This document shows, piece after piece, positions 17,042-27,992 of a stretch of DNA of 64,000 bases (the stretch's first letter is position 1; every line of letters begins with the position of its first letter). A program made the translations under genes and the position numbers. This DNA comes from Alphaproteobacteria bacterium. Its GTDB lineage: Bacteria > Pseudomonadota > Alphaproteobacteria > Sphingomonadales > Sphingomonadaceae. The stretch is taken from contig JAUHWC010000003.1 in assembly GCA_030424845.1 (NCBI GenBank), positions 371,416 through 435,415 of the forward strand, given 5' to 3'. The notes under the pieces were generated by a model. That model worked only from the letters and a program-made list of their open reading frames with translations, was not told the origin of the DNA and searched no databases.

Positions 17042-19852
17042 ATGGACGCGGCTAGGAAAGTCAGGATCGGGCAAGGTGCGCATGCCCGGGCGGAAAACCC
17101 GGTGCCGTCGGCCGTGCCCGCAAACGGCGACAATCCCGCGTCCTTGGCTGCTGCAGAGCGTCCACAGGCAGTACCGGCAAGGCCCCCATCCAACCCTGCA
17201 CATACGCCCGCACCGGCACCTGCAGCTGAACCTGCGGGCCATTCGAGCGACGCCGACCGCCGGACGCAAGCGCGCCGGAAACCGGCGCCGGATCGCGCCT
17301 TCTCACCGCTCAATTCCCCGCGCACCAGGAAGGACACGCTGCCGAAGTCCTGGCGGTACCTGATCCTGTCGATGGCCTTTTCTCTGGTCCTTGCCTACGT
17401 GGTGACGCGTGCTCTGCCGGGACCGATGACCATTGCCGTGCTCGGAATTTCCCTGGCCGGCGTCAGCCTGGTGGGCCCGGGCTACAAACGGATCAACTCC
17501 AGCGGAAGAGGGGCGGAGATCCTCGTTGCCGGGCTCGTCGCGATCCTGCCGCTGTTCCTTTTCGGCCTCGGCATTTCGCGCTGGGCCGAACTGGACGGGC
17601 TGAACTGGGATGCCGCGATCGCCATCCTGATCGGCGTGGGAACGATGGCAGCGACATACCTGCGGCGTATTCCGGGCATGATCCTGGCATCGCAGGCGGC
17701 GATCTGGACGGCCACGCTGTTTACCACCACTTCGCTGGTGGGGCTGTCGGGCCTGCTGGTGGCCGGCCTGTTCGCTGCCCTTCTGACCCGCGAACAGTAT
17801 TTCGAGCAACAGCGCGAGGATCGCGAACGCTCGGCACGCGAAAGGGCGCAGACCCGCGCGCGCGACATCCTGTCCGATTACGAGGAAACCAAGCAGGGCT
17901 GGTTCTGGGAAACCGATCGCCGCTCGCAACTGACCTATGTCTCGGCCCCCGTGGCCGCCTTGCTGGGGCAAACGGCCGAAGAGCTGGTTGGCAAGCCGCT
18001 GGTCAGCCTGTTCGACCTTCAGGATCGCGACGGGACCGGCGAACGCACGCTGATGTTCCAGCTGTCCACCCGTTCCGCCTTCCAGGAACTGGCCGTGCGC
18101 ACCTCGATCGAGGACGAAGACCGCTGGTGGTCGATCAGTGGCCGACCGATCTATGACGAGTACAACAATTTCATCGGTTTCCGCGGCTCCGGCACGGACC
18201 TGACCGAACGCAAGAAGAGCGAGAAGGAGGTTTCCCGCCTCGCCAATTTCGACAGCCTGACCGGCCTGGCCAACCGCTTCCAGATTTCGCAGGTGCTGGG
18301 CAAGATCCTCTCCTCCCGCCAGGCGGAGAACCGCGAGTGCGCGATCTTCCTGCTGGACCTCGACCGGTTCAAGCACGTCAACGATACGCTGGGCCATCCT
18401 GCCGGCGATGCCTTGCTGCACATCGTCTCGCAGCGACTGGAGCGTGCGGTTGGCAACCTTGGCCAGTGCGGCCGACTGGGCGGCGATGAATTCAAGGTCG
18501 TCCTGCCCGGCAGGTACGCCCGCCAGACCCTGGCGGACCTTGCGCGCGAAATCATCCATTCGCTCTCGCAGCCCTATTCCATCGAGGGCCAGCGGGTGAT
18601 CATCGGCGCATCGGTGGGTATCGCGGTGGCACCGGAGGATGGTGACAACTCCGAAGAGCTGATCCGCAATGCCGACCTTGCGCTCTATGCCGCCAAGGAT
18701 GGCGGGCGAGGGCGTTACCATTTCTACGCCGAGGACCTGCACGCCGAGGCGGAAGCCCGCTCGCAGCTGGAAGAAGACTTGCGCGATGCCATCGCCAAGG
18801 GTGAACTGCAGCTGTTCTACCAGCCGGTGATCTCGATGGAATCGGGAGAAATCAGCGGGTTCGAGGCACTGTTGCGCTGGCACCATCCGGTGAAGGGCTG
18901 GATCTCGCCGGAACGCTTTGTCGGCGTGGCGGAGGATACGGGCCTCATCGCACAGCTTGGCGAATGGGCGATCCGCACCGCGTTCAACGATCTTGCGCGC
19001 ATGCCCGAAAGGGTGCGCATGGCGGTGAACGTCTCGCCGCTGCAATTCGCCAACCCGAACCTCCCCGCTGTTGTCACGCAGGCCATTGCCCAGGCCGGGA
19101 TTGCCCCCAGCCAGCTGGAACTGGAAATCACCGAAAGCGTGTTCCTGAACGATGACAAGGGCACCGATGCGATGTTCAAGGCGCTCAAGGGCATCGGCGT
19201 GCGGCTGGCGCTGGATGATTTCGGCACGGGCTATTCCTCGCTCGGCTATCTGAAGAAAGCGCCCTTCGACAAGATCAAGATTGACCAGAGCTTCGTGCGC
19301 GGCGCGACCGAGAAGGGCAGCCGCAACGGCGCGATCATCGCCTCGATCACCAGCCTGGCACAGGCGCTGGGCATGGAAACCACCGCTGAAGGCGTGGAGA
19401 CACTGGACGAGCTGGAACTGGTGCGGATGCATGGTTGCAGCCACGTGCAGGGCTACATCTACGAGCGTCCGCTGGACCAGCAGGCCACCCTTGAACGCCT
19501 GGAGTCCGGTCTGGCCGCGGTGGCACGCGGTCCGCGCTCCTCGCGTGCGCCGCGGCACAAGATGCTGCGCAACGTGGTGCTGGACCACGGTGGCCACCTG
19601 TATGACGGCACGATCCGCAATATCTCTTCCACCGGTGCCATGATCGAAGGCCTGTGGAACGTGCCGGCCGGAACGATCTTCAAGTTGCAGATCTCGCACA
19701 ATTTCTCGATCAGCTGCACCGCGCGCTGGAGCAACGAGGACCGGATGGGCGTGGAGTTTGCCAACCCCCTCCAGCGTGACGAACAGGGACGCTTCCTGGC
19801 GGTCCAGGGCTCGCCCCCCACGCCGGTGAAGAAGCGCGCGCAGGCGAGCTGA
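17042..19852 (+). CDS. Membrane GGDEF-EAL-PilZ c-di-GMP signalling protein with PAS domain
   Basis: A 936-aa protein that can both make and degrade cyclic di-GMP. Residues 1-100 are disordered (Pro/Ala/Arg-rich), then five or six membrane helices lie at about 105-249, a PAS domain at about 270-395, a GGDEF domain (intact GGDEF near residue 479), an EAL domain (FEALLRWHHP near 606, NVSP, ELEITES, DDFGTGYSSLGYL, KIDQSFV: all catalytic residues present) and a C-terminal PilZ domain (about 835-915, with NISSTGAMIEG). I see no RxxD inhibitory site before GGDEF. The next gene is a tandem relative. The sensed signal is unknown. Confidence 0.93.
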   Translation: MDAARKVRIGQGAHARAENPVPSAVPANGDNPASLAAAERPQAVPARPPSNPAHTPAPAPAAEPAGHSSDADRRTQARRKPAPDRAFSPLNSPRTRKDTLPKSWRYLILSMAFSLVLAYVVTRALPGPMTIAVLGISLAGVSLVGPGYKRINSSGRGAEILVAGLVAILPLFLFGLGISRWAELDGLNWDAAIAILIGVGTMAATYLRRIPGMILASQAAIWTATLFTTTSLVGLSGLLVAGLFAALLTREQYFEQQREDRERSARERAQTRARDILSDYEETKQGWFWETDRRSQLTYVSAPVAALLGQTAEELVGKPLVSLFDLQDRDGTGERTLMFQLSTRSAFQELAVRTSIEDEDRWWSISGRPIYDEYNNFIGFRGSGTDLTERKKSEKEVSRLANFDSLTGLANRFQISQVLGKILSSRQAENRECAIFLLDLDRFKHVNDTLGHPAGDALLHIVSQRLERAVGNLGQCGRLGGDEFKVVLPGRYARQTLADLAREIIHSLSQPYSIEGQRVIIGASVGIAVAPEDGDNSEELIRNADLALYAAKDGGRGRYHFYAEDLHAEAEARSQLEEDLRDAIAKGELQLFYQPVISMESGEISGFEALLRWHHPVKGWISPERFVGVAEDTGLIAQLGEWAIRTAFNDLARMPERVRMAVNVSPLQFANPNLPAVVTQAIAQAGIAPSQLELEITESVFLNDDKGTDAMFKALKGIGVRLALDDFGTGYSSLGYLKKAPFDKIKIDQSFVRGATEKGSRNGAIIASITSLAQALGMETTAEGVETLDELELVRMHGCSHVQGYIYERPLDQQATLERLESGLAAVARGPRSSRAPRHKMLRNVVLDHGGHLYDGTIRNISSTGAMIEGLWNVPAGTIFKLQISHNFSISCTARWSNEDRMGVEFANPLQRDEQGRFLAVQGSPPTPVKKRAQAS

Positions 19853-20056
19853 GAACTGGGTAAACAAGGCGTTTCAGCCGGTTACGCAATTGCCCGCCGT
19901 TAGGCGTTTATCAAGGCTGCTCTGCTAGTGTCCTGCTGACGATGGGGCGTGAAAACGCCCGAGCAATGCAAGCAGACAGAACCAGCCTTTGTCATGAACA
20001 TGCACAGCCGATTCTAGGGTAAGAAAGATGGTGAATCGCCATCCGCTGCCGCACGT

Positions 20057-22203
20057 GTGCAAGCTGCGTCCGGGCAAGCGAAGGGCGCGGCCATCGGCGA
20101 TGCCGAACGCCTTGCCATGATCAACAGTTTCGAGGCGCAGGATGTCTGCTGGTTCTGGGCCACGGATGCCGACCAGAACCTGACCTACCTTTCCCGGAAT
20201 GCCGGCGCACAGTTCGGCGAGGATGCCGAGGTCGTGGGTCGCGCGATCACGGAGCTGCTGGATACCTGCGACAGCGACGGCAACCACGGCGGGGAACGCC
20301 CCCTCAATTACTACCTTCGTGCGCGCAGCCGCTTTTCCGACCTCGTCGTGCGGCTCCATTCGGAAAAGGTCGAACGCTGGTGGTCGCTCACCGGTCGTCC
20401 ATATTTCGATGCAAGCCAGAAGTTCATCGGTTATCGCGGCAGCGCGCAGGACATTACCGACGAGTTCCGGCGGCAGTGCGATGACACGCACCTGGCGCAA
20501 TATGACGCGTTGACCGGTCTCGCCAATCGCCACCGCATGGAAGTGCGGCTGGAATCGATCCTGTCCGGCTTCCGTGCCGCCAAGCGCCCCTGTGCGCTGA
20601 TGATGATGGACCTCGACAAGTTCAAGCAGGTCAATGACACGCTGGGCCATCCGGCGGGTGACGAGCTGCTGCGGCAGGTTGCGCAGCGACTGCAGCGGAT
20701 TGTCCCGCCGCCGGCGGAGATCGGCCGGCTTGGCGGGGACGAGTTCAAGATCATCGTTCCCGATGTCGACGATCGCGGCAAGCTGGGCGAGATCGCGACC
20801 AAGATCATCCAGATGCTCTCCCAGCCTTATTCGCTGGGTGAGGACCGCGCGGTGATCGGTGCATCGGTGGGGATCGCCATCGCTCCGTTTGACGGGGATA
20901 CGCCGGAAGAGCTGGAAAAGAGCGCTGACCTTGCGCTCTATGCGTCCAAGCAGGGGGGGGCAGGGGCCAGCATCGCTTCTACGCCAATGACCTGGCCGAC
21001 GCCGCGCGGCGCCAGCGCGCCCTGGGCGAGGACCTGCGCCAGGCGCTGGCATCGGAAGGCCTCGATGTCACTTACCAGCCGATCGTCCGCGCAAAGGACA
21101 ACCACGTCACCGGCTTCGAGGCGCGGGTGCATTGGGAGCATGACGAGATCGGCCTGGTCCCGCGCAAGATGCTGGTAGCCGTGGCTGAGCAGGTCAATCT
21201 CGTGAACCCGCTCGGCGAATGGCTGCTGGCCCGTGCATGCCGGGATGCGATGGAATGGCCGGGCGGCATCAGCGTTTCGGTCAACGTCCCGGAAAAGTTC
21301 TTCTTTGCCGGCCTGCTCGTCCCGACGGTGGAGGAGGTGCTGAGCAAGACAGGGCTCAACCCCGGTCGCCTCGAACTGGAGATTTCCGAAGGCGTGCTGA
21401 TGGGAGACAGCGATGCGGTGGACAAGACCTTCACCAGGCTGAAGAAGCTGGGCGTGCGCCTCAGCCTCGATGGCTTCGGCACGGGCTTCTCGTCGCTGGG
21501 CAACCTGCGTCGCGCGCCGTTCGAACGGATCAGGATCGCCAGCAGCTTCGTGCGCGGTTGTTCGGACAAGGACAGCCCCAACGCGGCCATCGTCACCGCG
21601 CTGGTCAGCCTTGCCAGCGCCCTGAAGATGGATGCCACCGCTGAAGGGGTGGAATCGCTCGATGAACTGAAATTGCTGGTGGATCGCGGGGCGCGGCATA
21701 TCCAGGGCACGATCTTCTCGCCGCCGGTGACCCAGAAAATGGTGCTGAAGAAGCTGGAGACACGGGACTTCTCCTATGCCCCGCTCGGCCCGCAGAAGCA
21801 TCGTGCACCGCGCAAGAAACTGCTGCGGCGGATCGGTGTCGTGCACAATGACCATCGCTATGACGCCATGCTGCGCAACCTGTCGTCAACCGGCGCGCTG
21901 ATCGAAGGCTTGCTGGGTGTGCCGGTGGGTACGCAATTGCTGCTGGACCTTGGTGGCGGGCAGCTGGTTGTCGCCACCGTCAGGCGCAGCAGGGATGCGA
22001 TGCAGGGTGTCGAATTCGAGACGCCGTTGGTCGATGACGGGGCAGGGGGGCTGTGCACCCGCCACCGGGCATCCCCCCGCCAGCTGGAAGCCGTCTATGC
22101 CGAGGCGGACAGGGACGATGGCTCCAAGCCCGCGCGCAGTTTCATGCAGGTGGATGTGCGTTCCGCGACCGGCACCGGTCCCGGCAGTTCCCCCGGCAGC
22201 TGA
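20057..22203 (+). pseudogene. PAS-GGDEF-EAL-PilZ gene interrupted by a frameshift
   Basis: A tandem paralogue of the gene at 17042 without its membrane part. Frame 1 runs from a GTG at 20057 through a PAS-like region and a GGDEF domain with intact LGGDEF near residue 225, then fails at a run of eight G (20953-20960). The remainder, from YANDL-type sequence on, continues in another frame to 22203 and holds the EAL and PilZ domains. Six or nine G would restore one frame and match the paralogue. The EAL core is degenerate (EAR for EAL, LDGFGTG for DDFGTG, RIASSFV for KIDQSFV), so phosphodiesterase activity is unlikely. Mutation, slippage or sequence error are all possible. Confidence 0.85.
20953..20960 (+). 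repeat. Homopolymeric G8 tract at the frameshift
   Basis: Eight consecutive G follow 'aagca' inside the second GGDEF gene, within the AKDGGRG region of the paralogue. The reading frame changes at this point. Confidence 0.95.
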
Positions 22204-22268
22204 TCCGCCGGGCAAGGGACGGTTTATCCCTGCTGACAGGGCCACACTTCCCCGCTAATGGCACCGGC

Positions 22269-24089
<1,821 letters not shown>

Positions 24090-24134
24090 CCTTCTCCCGA
24101 GAATGCGGGAGCGCCGCAGGCGGCCAGTCGGTCT

Positions 24135-24320
24135 TCAGCCTTGCGTTGCGTCCTGCACGGCGTTGTCGATGCCGGAGTAATGCGCGTTCACCTCTGTCCC
24201 GAGCGAGCCGATGGCGCTGGCTGCGGCAACCGCGATCAGCATGGCGGCGAGGGCGTATTCGGTGGCGGTGGCGCCTGTCTCGTCCATCCCGATGCGGCGG
24301 GCGAAGGGTTTCGGCATCAT
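24135..24320 (-). CDS. Flp/Fap-type type IVb pilin
   Basis: A 61-aa prepilin subunit. A short basic leader (MMPKPFARRIGMDETG) precedes the hydrophobic ATATEYALAAMLIAVAAASAIGSLG helix; the glycine followed by E5-Y6 of the mature protein is the Flp pilin processing motif recognised by a dedicated prepilin peptidase. The start at 24320 is one of two adjacent ATG codons. No tad/cpa assembly genes are present in the window, so it is an orphan here and would need machinery elsewhere. Confidence 0.88.
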   Translation of the reverse strand: MMPKPFARRIGMDETGATATEYALAAMLIAVAAASAIGSLGTEVNAHYSGIDNAVQDATQG

Positions 24321-24421
24321 GGTCTGTCCCCGGCAAGGCAGGGCGGTAAAGCACTGCGGTTGCCGGGGCATTAACCTTGCGCGCCTTGCCGGGTGCTTGA
24401 CGCTGGGCTGCGTAAAAACCC

Positions 24422-25444
24422 CTAGGGCTTGGTGGCGCTGACGAGCGAGTAGTACCCGCCGCCGGTGCGGGTGGCGGTGACGTCGGTGAAGCCCGCGCTC
24501 TCCAGGATCTCGCGGAATTCGGGCAGCGAATACTGCTTGCCGAGCGTGCCGACCAGCATCAGCAGGCTGAAACTGGCGGCATGCCACGGGCCGTCCAGTT
24601 CATCGTCCATAAGCACTTCGGAAAGAAGGATTTTTCCGCCAGATGGCAGCGCGTCAAAGCTCTTCTTCGCAAGCAGGCGGTTGGTCTCCTCCGACCAGTC
24701 ATGAAAAACATTGGCAAAGAAATGCGCATCATGCCCCGTCGGCCATTCCTGTTCGAACATGTTGACCGGCGCTGTCGATATGCGCCCGGTCAATCCCGCT
24801 TCCTCCACGAACTTGCGGGCTTCGGTGCACATCTCCTTCAGGTCCAGCAAGGTGACTTCCATGCGTGGATGGGCCCTTGCAATCTCGATCCCGTAGACGC
24901 CCGATCCGCAGCCCACGTCCATCAGCTTGCCAATGTCCTTGAATACCGCCTGGCGTGCCGCCCCGCGTGCCGGTGCCATGGAATGGGCGTGCATGAACCT
25001 GGCAATGCGTTCTGCGGCCTCCTGGCTCATGTGGCCGCGTTCCCATTCCGGGCCGCCACTGACGGCGTTGGCAGGCCGCTTGCCGGTCTTGAGCGTTTCC
25101 AGCAGTTGCGCGTGCATCGGAATGGTTTCGCGGAACCTGAAGAGGAAGCCGCCCCAATAACCCTCTGCATCCGGATGCAGCCACGTGCGGGCTTGCGGCG
25201 TTGCGGACCAGCGACCATCGCGTTTCTCGACAAGGCCGCTTGATGCAAGAGCGGCGAGGTGGATGCCCAGCGCGCGTTCATCCACCTTGATCTCGGCAGC
25301 CAGTTCGGCGGTGGTCATCGGCGCATTGCCCAAGGCGCGGAAGGTGCCCACTTCATCGGCAACGGTTGCAACGGGCAACCTGAACTGCGATTCCCACATG
25401 TCCCAGATAACGCGGTCGTCCGTACTTGGCGGTAATGGCCCCAT
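24422..25444 (-). CDS. SAM-dependent O-methyltransferase-like protein with winged-helix dimerisation domain
   Basis: A 340-aa class I methyltransferase of the plant/actinomycete O-methyltransferase architecture. Residues 1-90 form a winged-helix dimerisation domain (MTTAELAAEIKVDERALGIHL, GLVEKRDGRWSATP). The SAM motif is LMDVGCGSGVYGIEIA near residue 175 and the FFANVFHDWSEE segment contains the catalytic-type histidine. It is divergent, with 113 bases between starts, from the CmcJ-like oxygenase gene. Substrate unknown; a small secondary-metabolite or hydroxylated aromatic is the usual target of the family. Confidence 0.85.
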   Translation of the reverse strand: MGPLPPSTDDRVIWDMWESQFRLPVATVADEVGTFRALGNAPMTTAELAAEIKVDERALGIHLAALASSGLVEKRDGRWSATPQARTWLHPDAEGYWGGFLFRFRETIPMHAQLLETLKTGKRPANAVSGGPEWERGHMSQEAAERIARFMHAHSMAPARGAARQAVFKDIGKLMDVGCGSGVYGIEIARAHPRMEVTLLDLKEMCTEARKFVEEAGLTGRISTAPVNMFEQEWPTGHDAHFFANVFHDWSEETNRLLAKKSFDALPSGGKILLSEVLMDDELDGPWHAASFSLLMLVGTLGKQYSLPEFREILESAGFTDVTATRTGGGYYSLVSATKP

Positions 25445-25557
25445 CGAATCTCTCCCCTTGTTCGATATCCTTGCGAGACTATCCGGCAGGCTTGCACCGC
25501 GCCAGCGCCCCGTGCATGATCCTAACGATAGTTACAAAGCGCCTGGGGAGAGGCAAG

Positions 25558-26466
25558 ATGGCTACCGCAACGTTCGACAATATCGAAGACACCGCCCGCG
25601 AAGTGCGCGCCATGATGCGATATGTGGATGAGGGGGACTTCGTCACCCGTCGCTATGTCAGCCAGGGTGAGGAGTTGAACACCGGCACCTATTCCGACCA
25701 TGAGGTGATCATTCGCGACGGCATGCCGATCCGCGATCACTTCGCGCTCGATACCCACGGCTTCATGATCGCCAAGAGCCAGAGCGCGGTGACCGACTTC
25801 CACGACAAGGAGATGGTCGAGCGTCTCTATGAGCGGGAGGTCGAGCGGGAAGTGCTGCGGCTGACCGGTGCGGACAAGTGCGTTGCGCGCGGCTGGATGC
25901 TGCGCACCAGCGCAGACCTTTCCGAGCATGCCGCCAACAAGAAGGGCAATTACCAGCATCGCGGCGGCATCCAGCCGACGGCGGGTGAAGCGCATGTCGA
26001 TTCCAACACCGCCACATCCCGGCGCATGGCCGAAATGACCTATCGGCAGGCATTCCCCGATGGTCCCGGCTTCAAGCGGTTCCTGGTCACCAGCTTCTGG
26101 CGAACCTTCTCCCCGCCACCTCAGGATATCCCCCTGGCCGTGTGTGATGGCCGCAGCGCCAATTCCGGAGAGGAAAAGGACAACACGCTGATCATTTGCG
26201 ACGAGTTTCCCACCGGAGATGCCCTGACCGCCCCGATCGAAGGGGAGGACAAGCTGATGGCTGCGACGATCTTCTCATACCATCCGGATCATCGCTGGTG
26301 GTATTTCGCGAACATGCAGGCTGACGACGCGCTGCTGTTCAAGTTCCATGACAGCGACCATTCGCGGACATGGCGCTGCCCGCATTCCGCCTTTGTCGAT
26401 TCCAGCGCGGTAAATCCGAACATTCGCGAGAGTATCGAATGCCGCAGCGTGGCGTTCTGGGAGTAG
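25558..26466 (+). CDS. CmcJ/NvfI-family oxidoreductase
   Basis: A 302-aa protein of the family that includes CmcJ (cephamycin 7-methoxylation) and fungal NvfI, non-haem iron and 2-oxoglutarate-type enzymes. Supporting segments are GEAHVDSNTATSRRM (the HxD metal pair), FWRTFSPPPQDIPLAVCDGRS, YHPDHRWWYFANMQADDALLFK and PHSAFVDSS followed by RESIECRS, in family order. I chose the ATG at 25558 behind ggggagagg; the longer frame from 25426 is unlikely. In CmcJ systems a methyltransferase (CmcI) is the partner, and one lies divergently next door. The actual substrate is unknown. Confidence 0.85.
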   Translation: MATATFDNIEDTAREVRAMMRYVDEGDFVTRRYVSQGEELNTGTYSDHEVIIRDGMPIRDHFALDTHGFMIAKSQSAVTDFHDKEMVERLYEREVEREVLRLTGADKCVARGWMLRTSADLSEHAANKKGNYQHRGGIQPTAGEAHVDSNTATSRRMAEMTYRQAFPDGPGFKRFLVTSFWRTFSPPPQDIPLAVCDGRSANSGEEKDNTLIICDEFPTGDALTAPIEGEDKLMAATIFSYHPDHRWWYFANMQADDALLFKFHDSDHSRTWRCPHSAFVDSSAVNPNIRESIECRSVAFWE

Positions 26467-26473
26467 GGCGAGA

Positions 26474-27835
26474 CTAGTCGACCCTGGCGGGGACCTCGCC
26501 TCCGAGAGCTTCGGGGATGCTGTCGCCCGATTGTGCGGTTTGCGAGCCCGGCATGCGCAGGAGCGCGAAACCGAAGGCGGATAGAATGAATAGGCCAGCC
26601 GCGGTGCCCACGGTCGCCGCAAGGTTCTCCGACCCGCCCAGCCAACCCAGCAGCCAGGCGCCGAGTGCAACCGGCAGGTTTGCCAACGAGTTGTAGATCG
26701 TGAACTGCGTCGCACCCACGCGCTTGTCGGATAGCTGCATCCGCAGGGGATTGGAGCAGATGCTCGAAAGCAACGTGAGCAGCGACCAGCAAAACAGGAT
26801 GACCAAGAAGATCGGGAAATCCTTCCAGAATTGCTGGCCGAACAGGATCACCAGCATCAGCGCCGCATAGGAAGCAAAGACGAGGACGGTAGCCCTTTGC
26901 GCGCCCAGCTTGAGCGTGAGCCAGCTACCCACGCCAAGGCAAACGAATGACACGGTGAGGTCAATCGTTCCCATGGTAGAGGTGTATTCGGCGGTGCTCA
27001 GCATGACGAAGGACGTGCCGAGGATCGGGATCATCGGGGTCATGATTCCCCCGGCGATACGACCAAGGGACTGGGACAGGATCAGCCACAGGCTGGCGCC
27101 CTTGAAAATGGACCGCAGCGTGATCATCAGCTGGCCATCCCAGCCGAAATAGCGCGGCACATACTCGCCTTTTGCGGCAGGTGATGCTTCGCCCTCGCTC
27201 CACGGAAAACGCCGCTCGCCGGGGCGTTCACGCATGACGATGGCATAGATCGTCGGGATCATCAGCACCGAAATGAAGAGGAAGAAGGTGGCCTGCGCGC
27301 CAAGGAACTGCAGCCCGGCGCCTGCCGCTGCACCTGCCGTCGCCATGCCAAATGCCTGAGCGCCGAACATGAAGCTGCTTGCCATGCCCTGCTCCTTTTC
27401 GGGCAGCAGATCCACCGCAAGTCCGTCGACGGCGACATCCTGCGTGGCAGCGCCTGTCATCACGATCATGGTGACGGCCACGAGCAGTGTGTAATCCGTG
27501 GGGCCGGGATCTATGATGGCAGCAATCACGAAGCCGCCTGCCATGAGGAACTGCGCCGCAATCAGCCAGATGCGTCGCCTGCCCATGGGCAGGTAGGTGA
27601 AGCGATCCATCAAGGCGGCAACAATGAACTTGTAGGTCCAGGCAAAATAGGCCCAGGCCACCAGTTGCCCTACCTGCGCATCGGTGACCCCGTTCGCTGC
27701 CATCCATGCGGGCATCGCCACCACCGTGATGCCTACAGGCAGACCTTGCCCGACATAGAACAGGAAGAAGGAAAACAGCCGCAAGATCCGGCTTTCGGAC
27801 AGTATCAGGCCGCCAGCCCGGGCTGTTCTTGTCAT
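26474..27835 (-). CDS. MFS transporter (PAT/AmpG-like)
   Basis: Twelve-helix major facilitator of 453 aa, start at the ATG at 27835 (an upstream in-frame start adds 19 polar residues). It has the FYVGQGLPVGI helix-1 pattern and TGAATQDVAVDGLAVDLL in helix 4-5, both hallmarks of the peptide/acetyl-CoA/AmpG-like group. The stop is 7 bases from that of the convergent CmcJ-like gene. AmpG homologues import murein fragments, but the sequence shows no residues that settle the substrate; export or uptake of a compound handled by the neighbouring oxygenase is an alternative. Confidence 0.82.
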   Translation of the reverse strand: MTRTARAGGLILSESRILRLFSFFLFYVGQGLPVGITVVAMPAWMAANGVTDAQVGQLVAWAYFAWTYKFIVAALMDRFTYLPMGRRRIWLIAAQFLMAGGFVIAAIIDPGPTDYTLLVAVTMIVMTGAATQDVAVDGLAVDLLPEKEQGMASSFMFGAQAFGMATAGAAAGAGLQFLGAQATFFLFISVLMIPTIYAIVMRERPGERRFPWSEGEASPAAKGEYVPRYFGWDGQLMITLRSIFKGASLWLILSQSLGRIAGGIMTPMIPILGTSFVMLSTAEYTSTMGTIDLTVSFVCLGVGSWLTLKLGAQRATVLVFASYAALMLVILFGQQFWKDFPIFLVILFCWSLLTLLSSICSNPLRMQLSDKRVGATQFTIYNSLANLPVALGAWLLGWLGGSENLAATVGTAAGLFILSAFGFALLRMPGSQTAQSGDSIPEALGGEVPARVD

Positions 27836-27992
27836 GTTGTTCGGCCCCCTACTACCGGACGCGAGTATGAACCCGGATGACCGAGAGTCCACCCCTGATG
27901 CCGCAAGCCGTTTCGGCCCGCCGATTTATCCGCGTTCAAATCGCCTCACTTCACTTGGCGTTCACGCAACCGCTGGCTATAGGCTTCTTCCC

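Noticed and set aside
17303..19867. A very long open frame (854 codons) on the minus strand opposite the GGDEF-EAL gene
   Set aside because: It is a GC-rich antisense shadow: low-complexity His/Arg/Gln-rich translation with no domain, while the plus strand holds clear domains.
24093..24115. Small hairpin ctcccg-agaatg-cgggag after lepA
   Set aside because: Six-bp stem with no T-tract; too weak to call a terminator.
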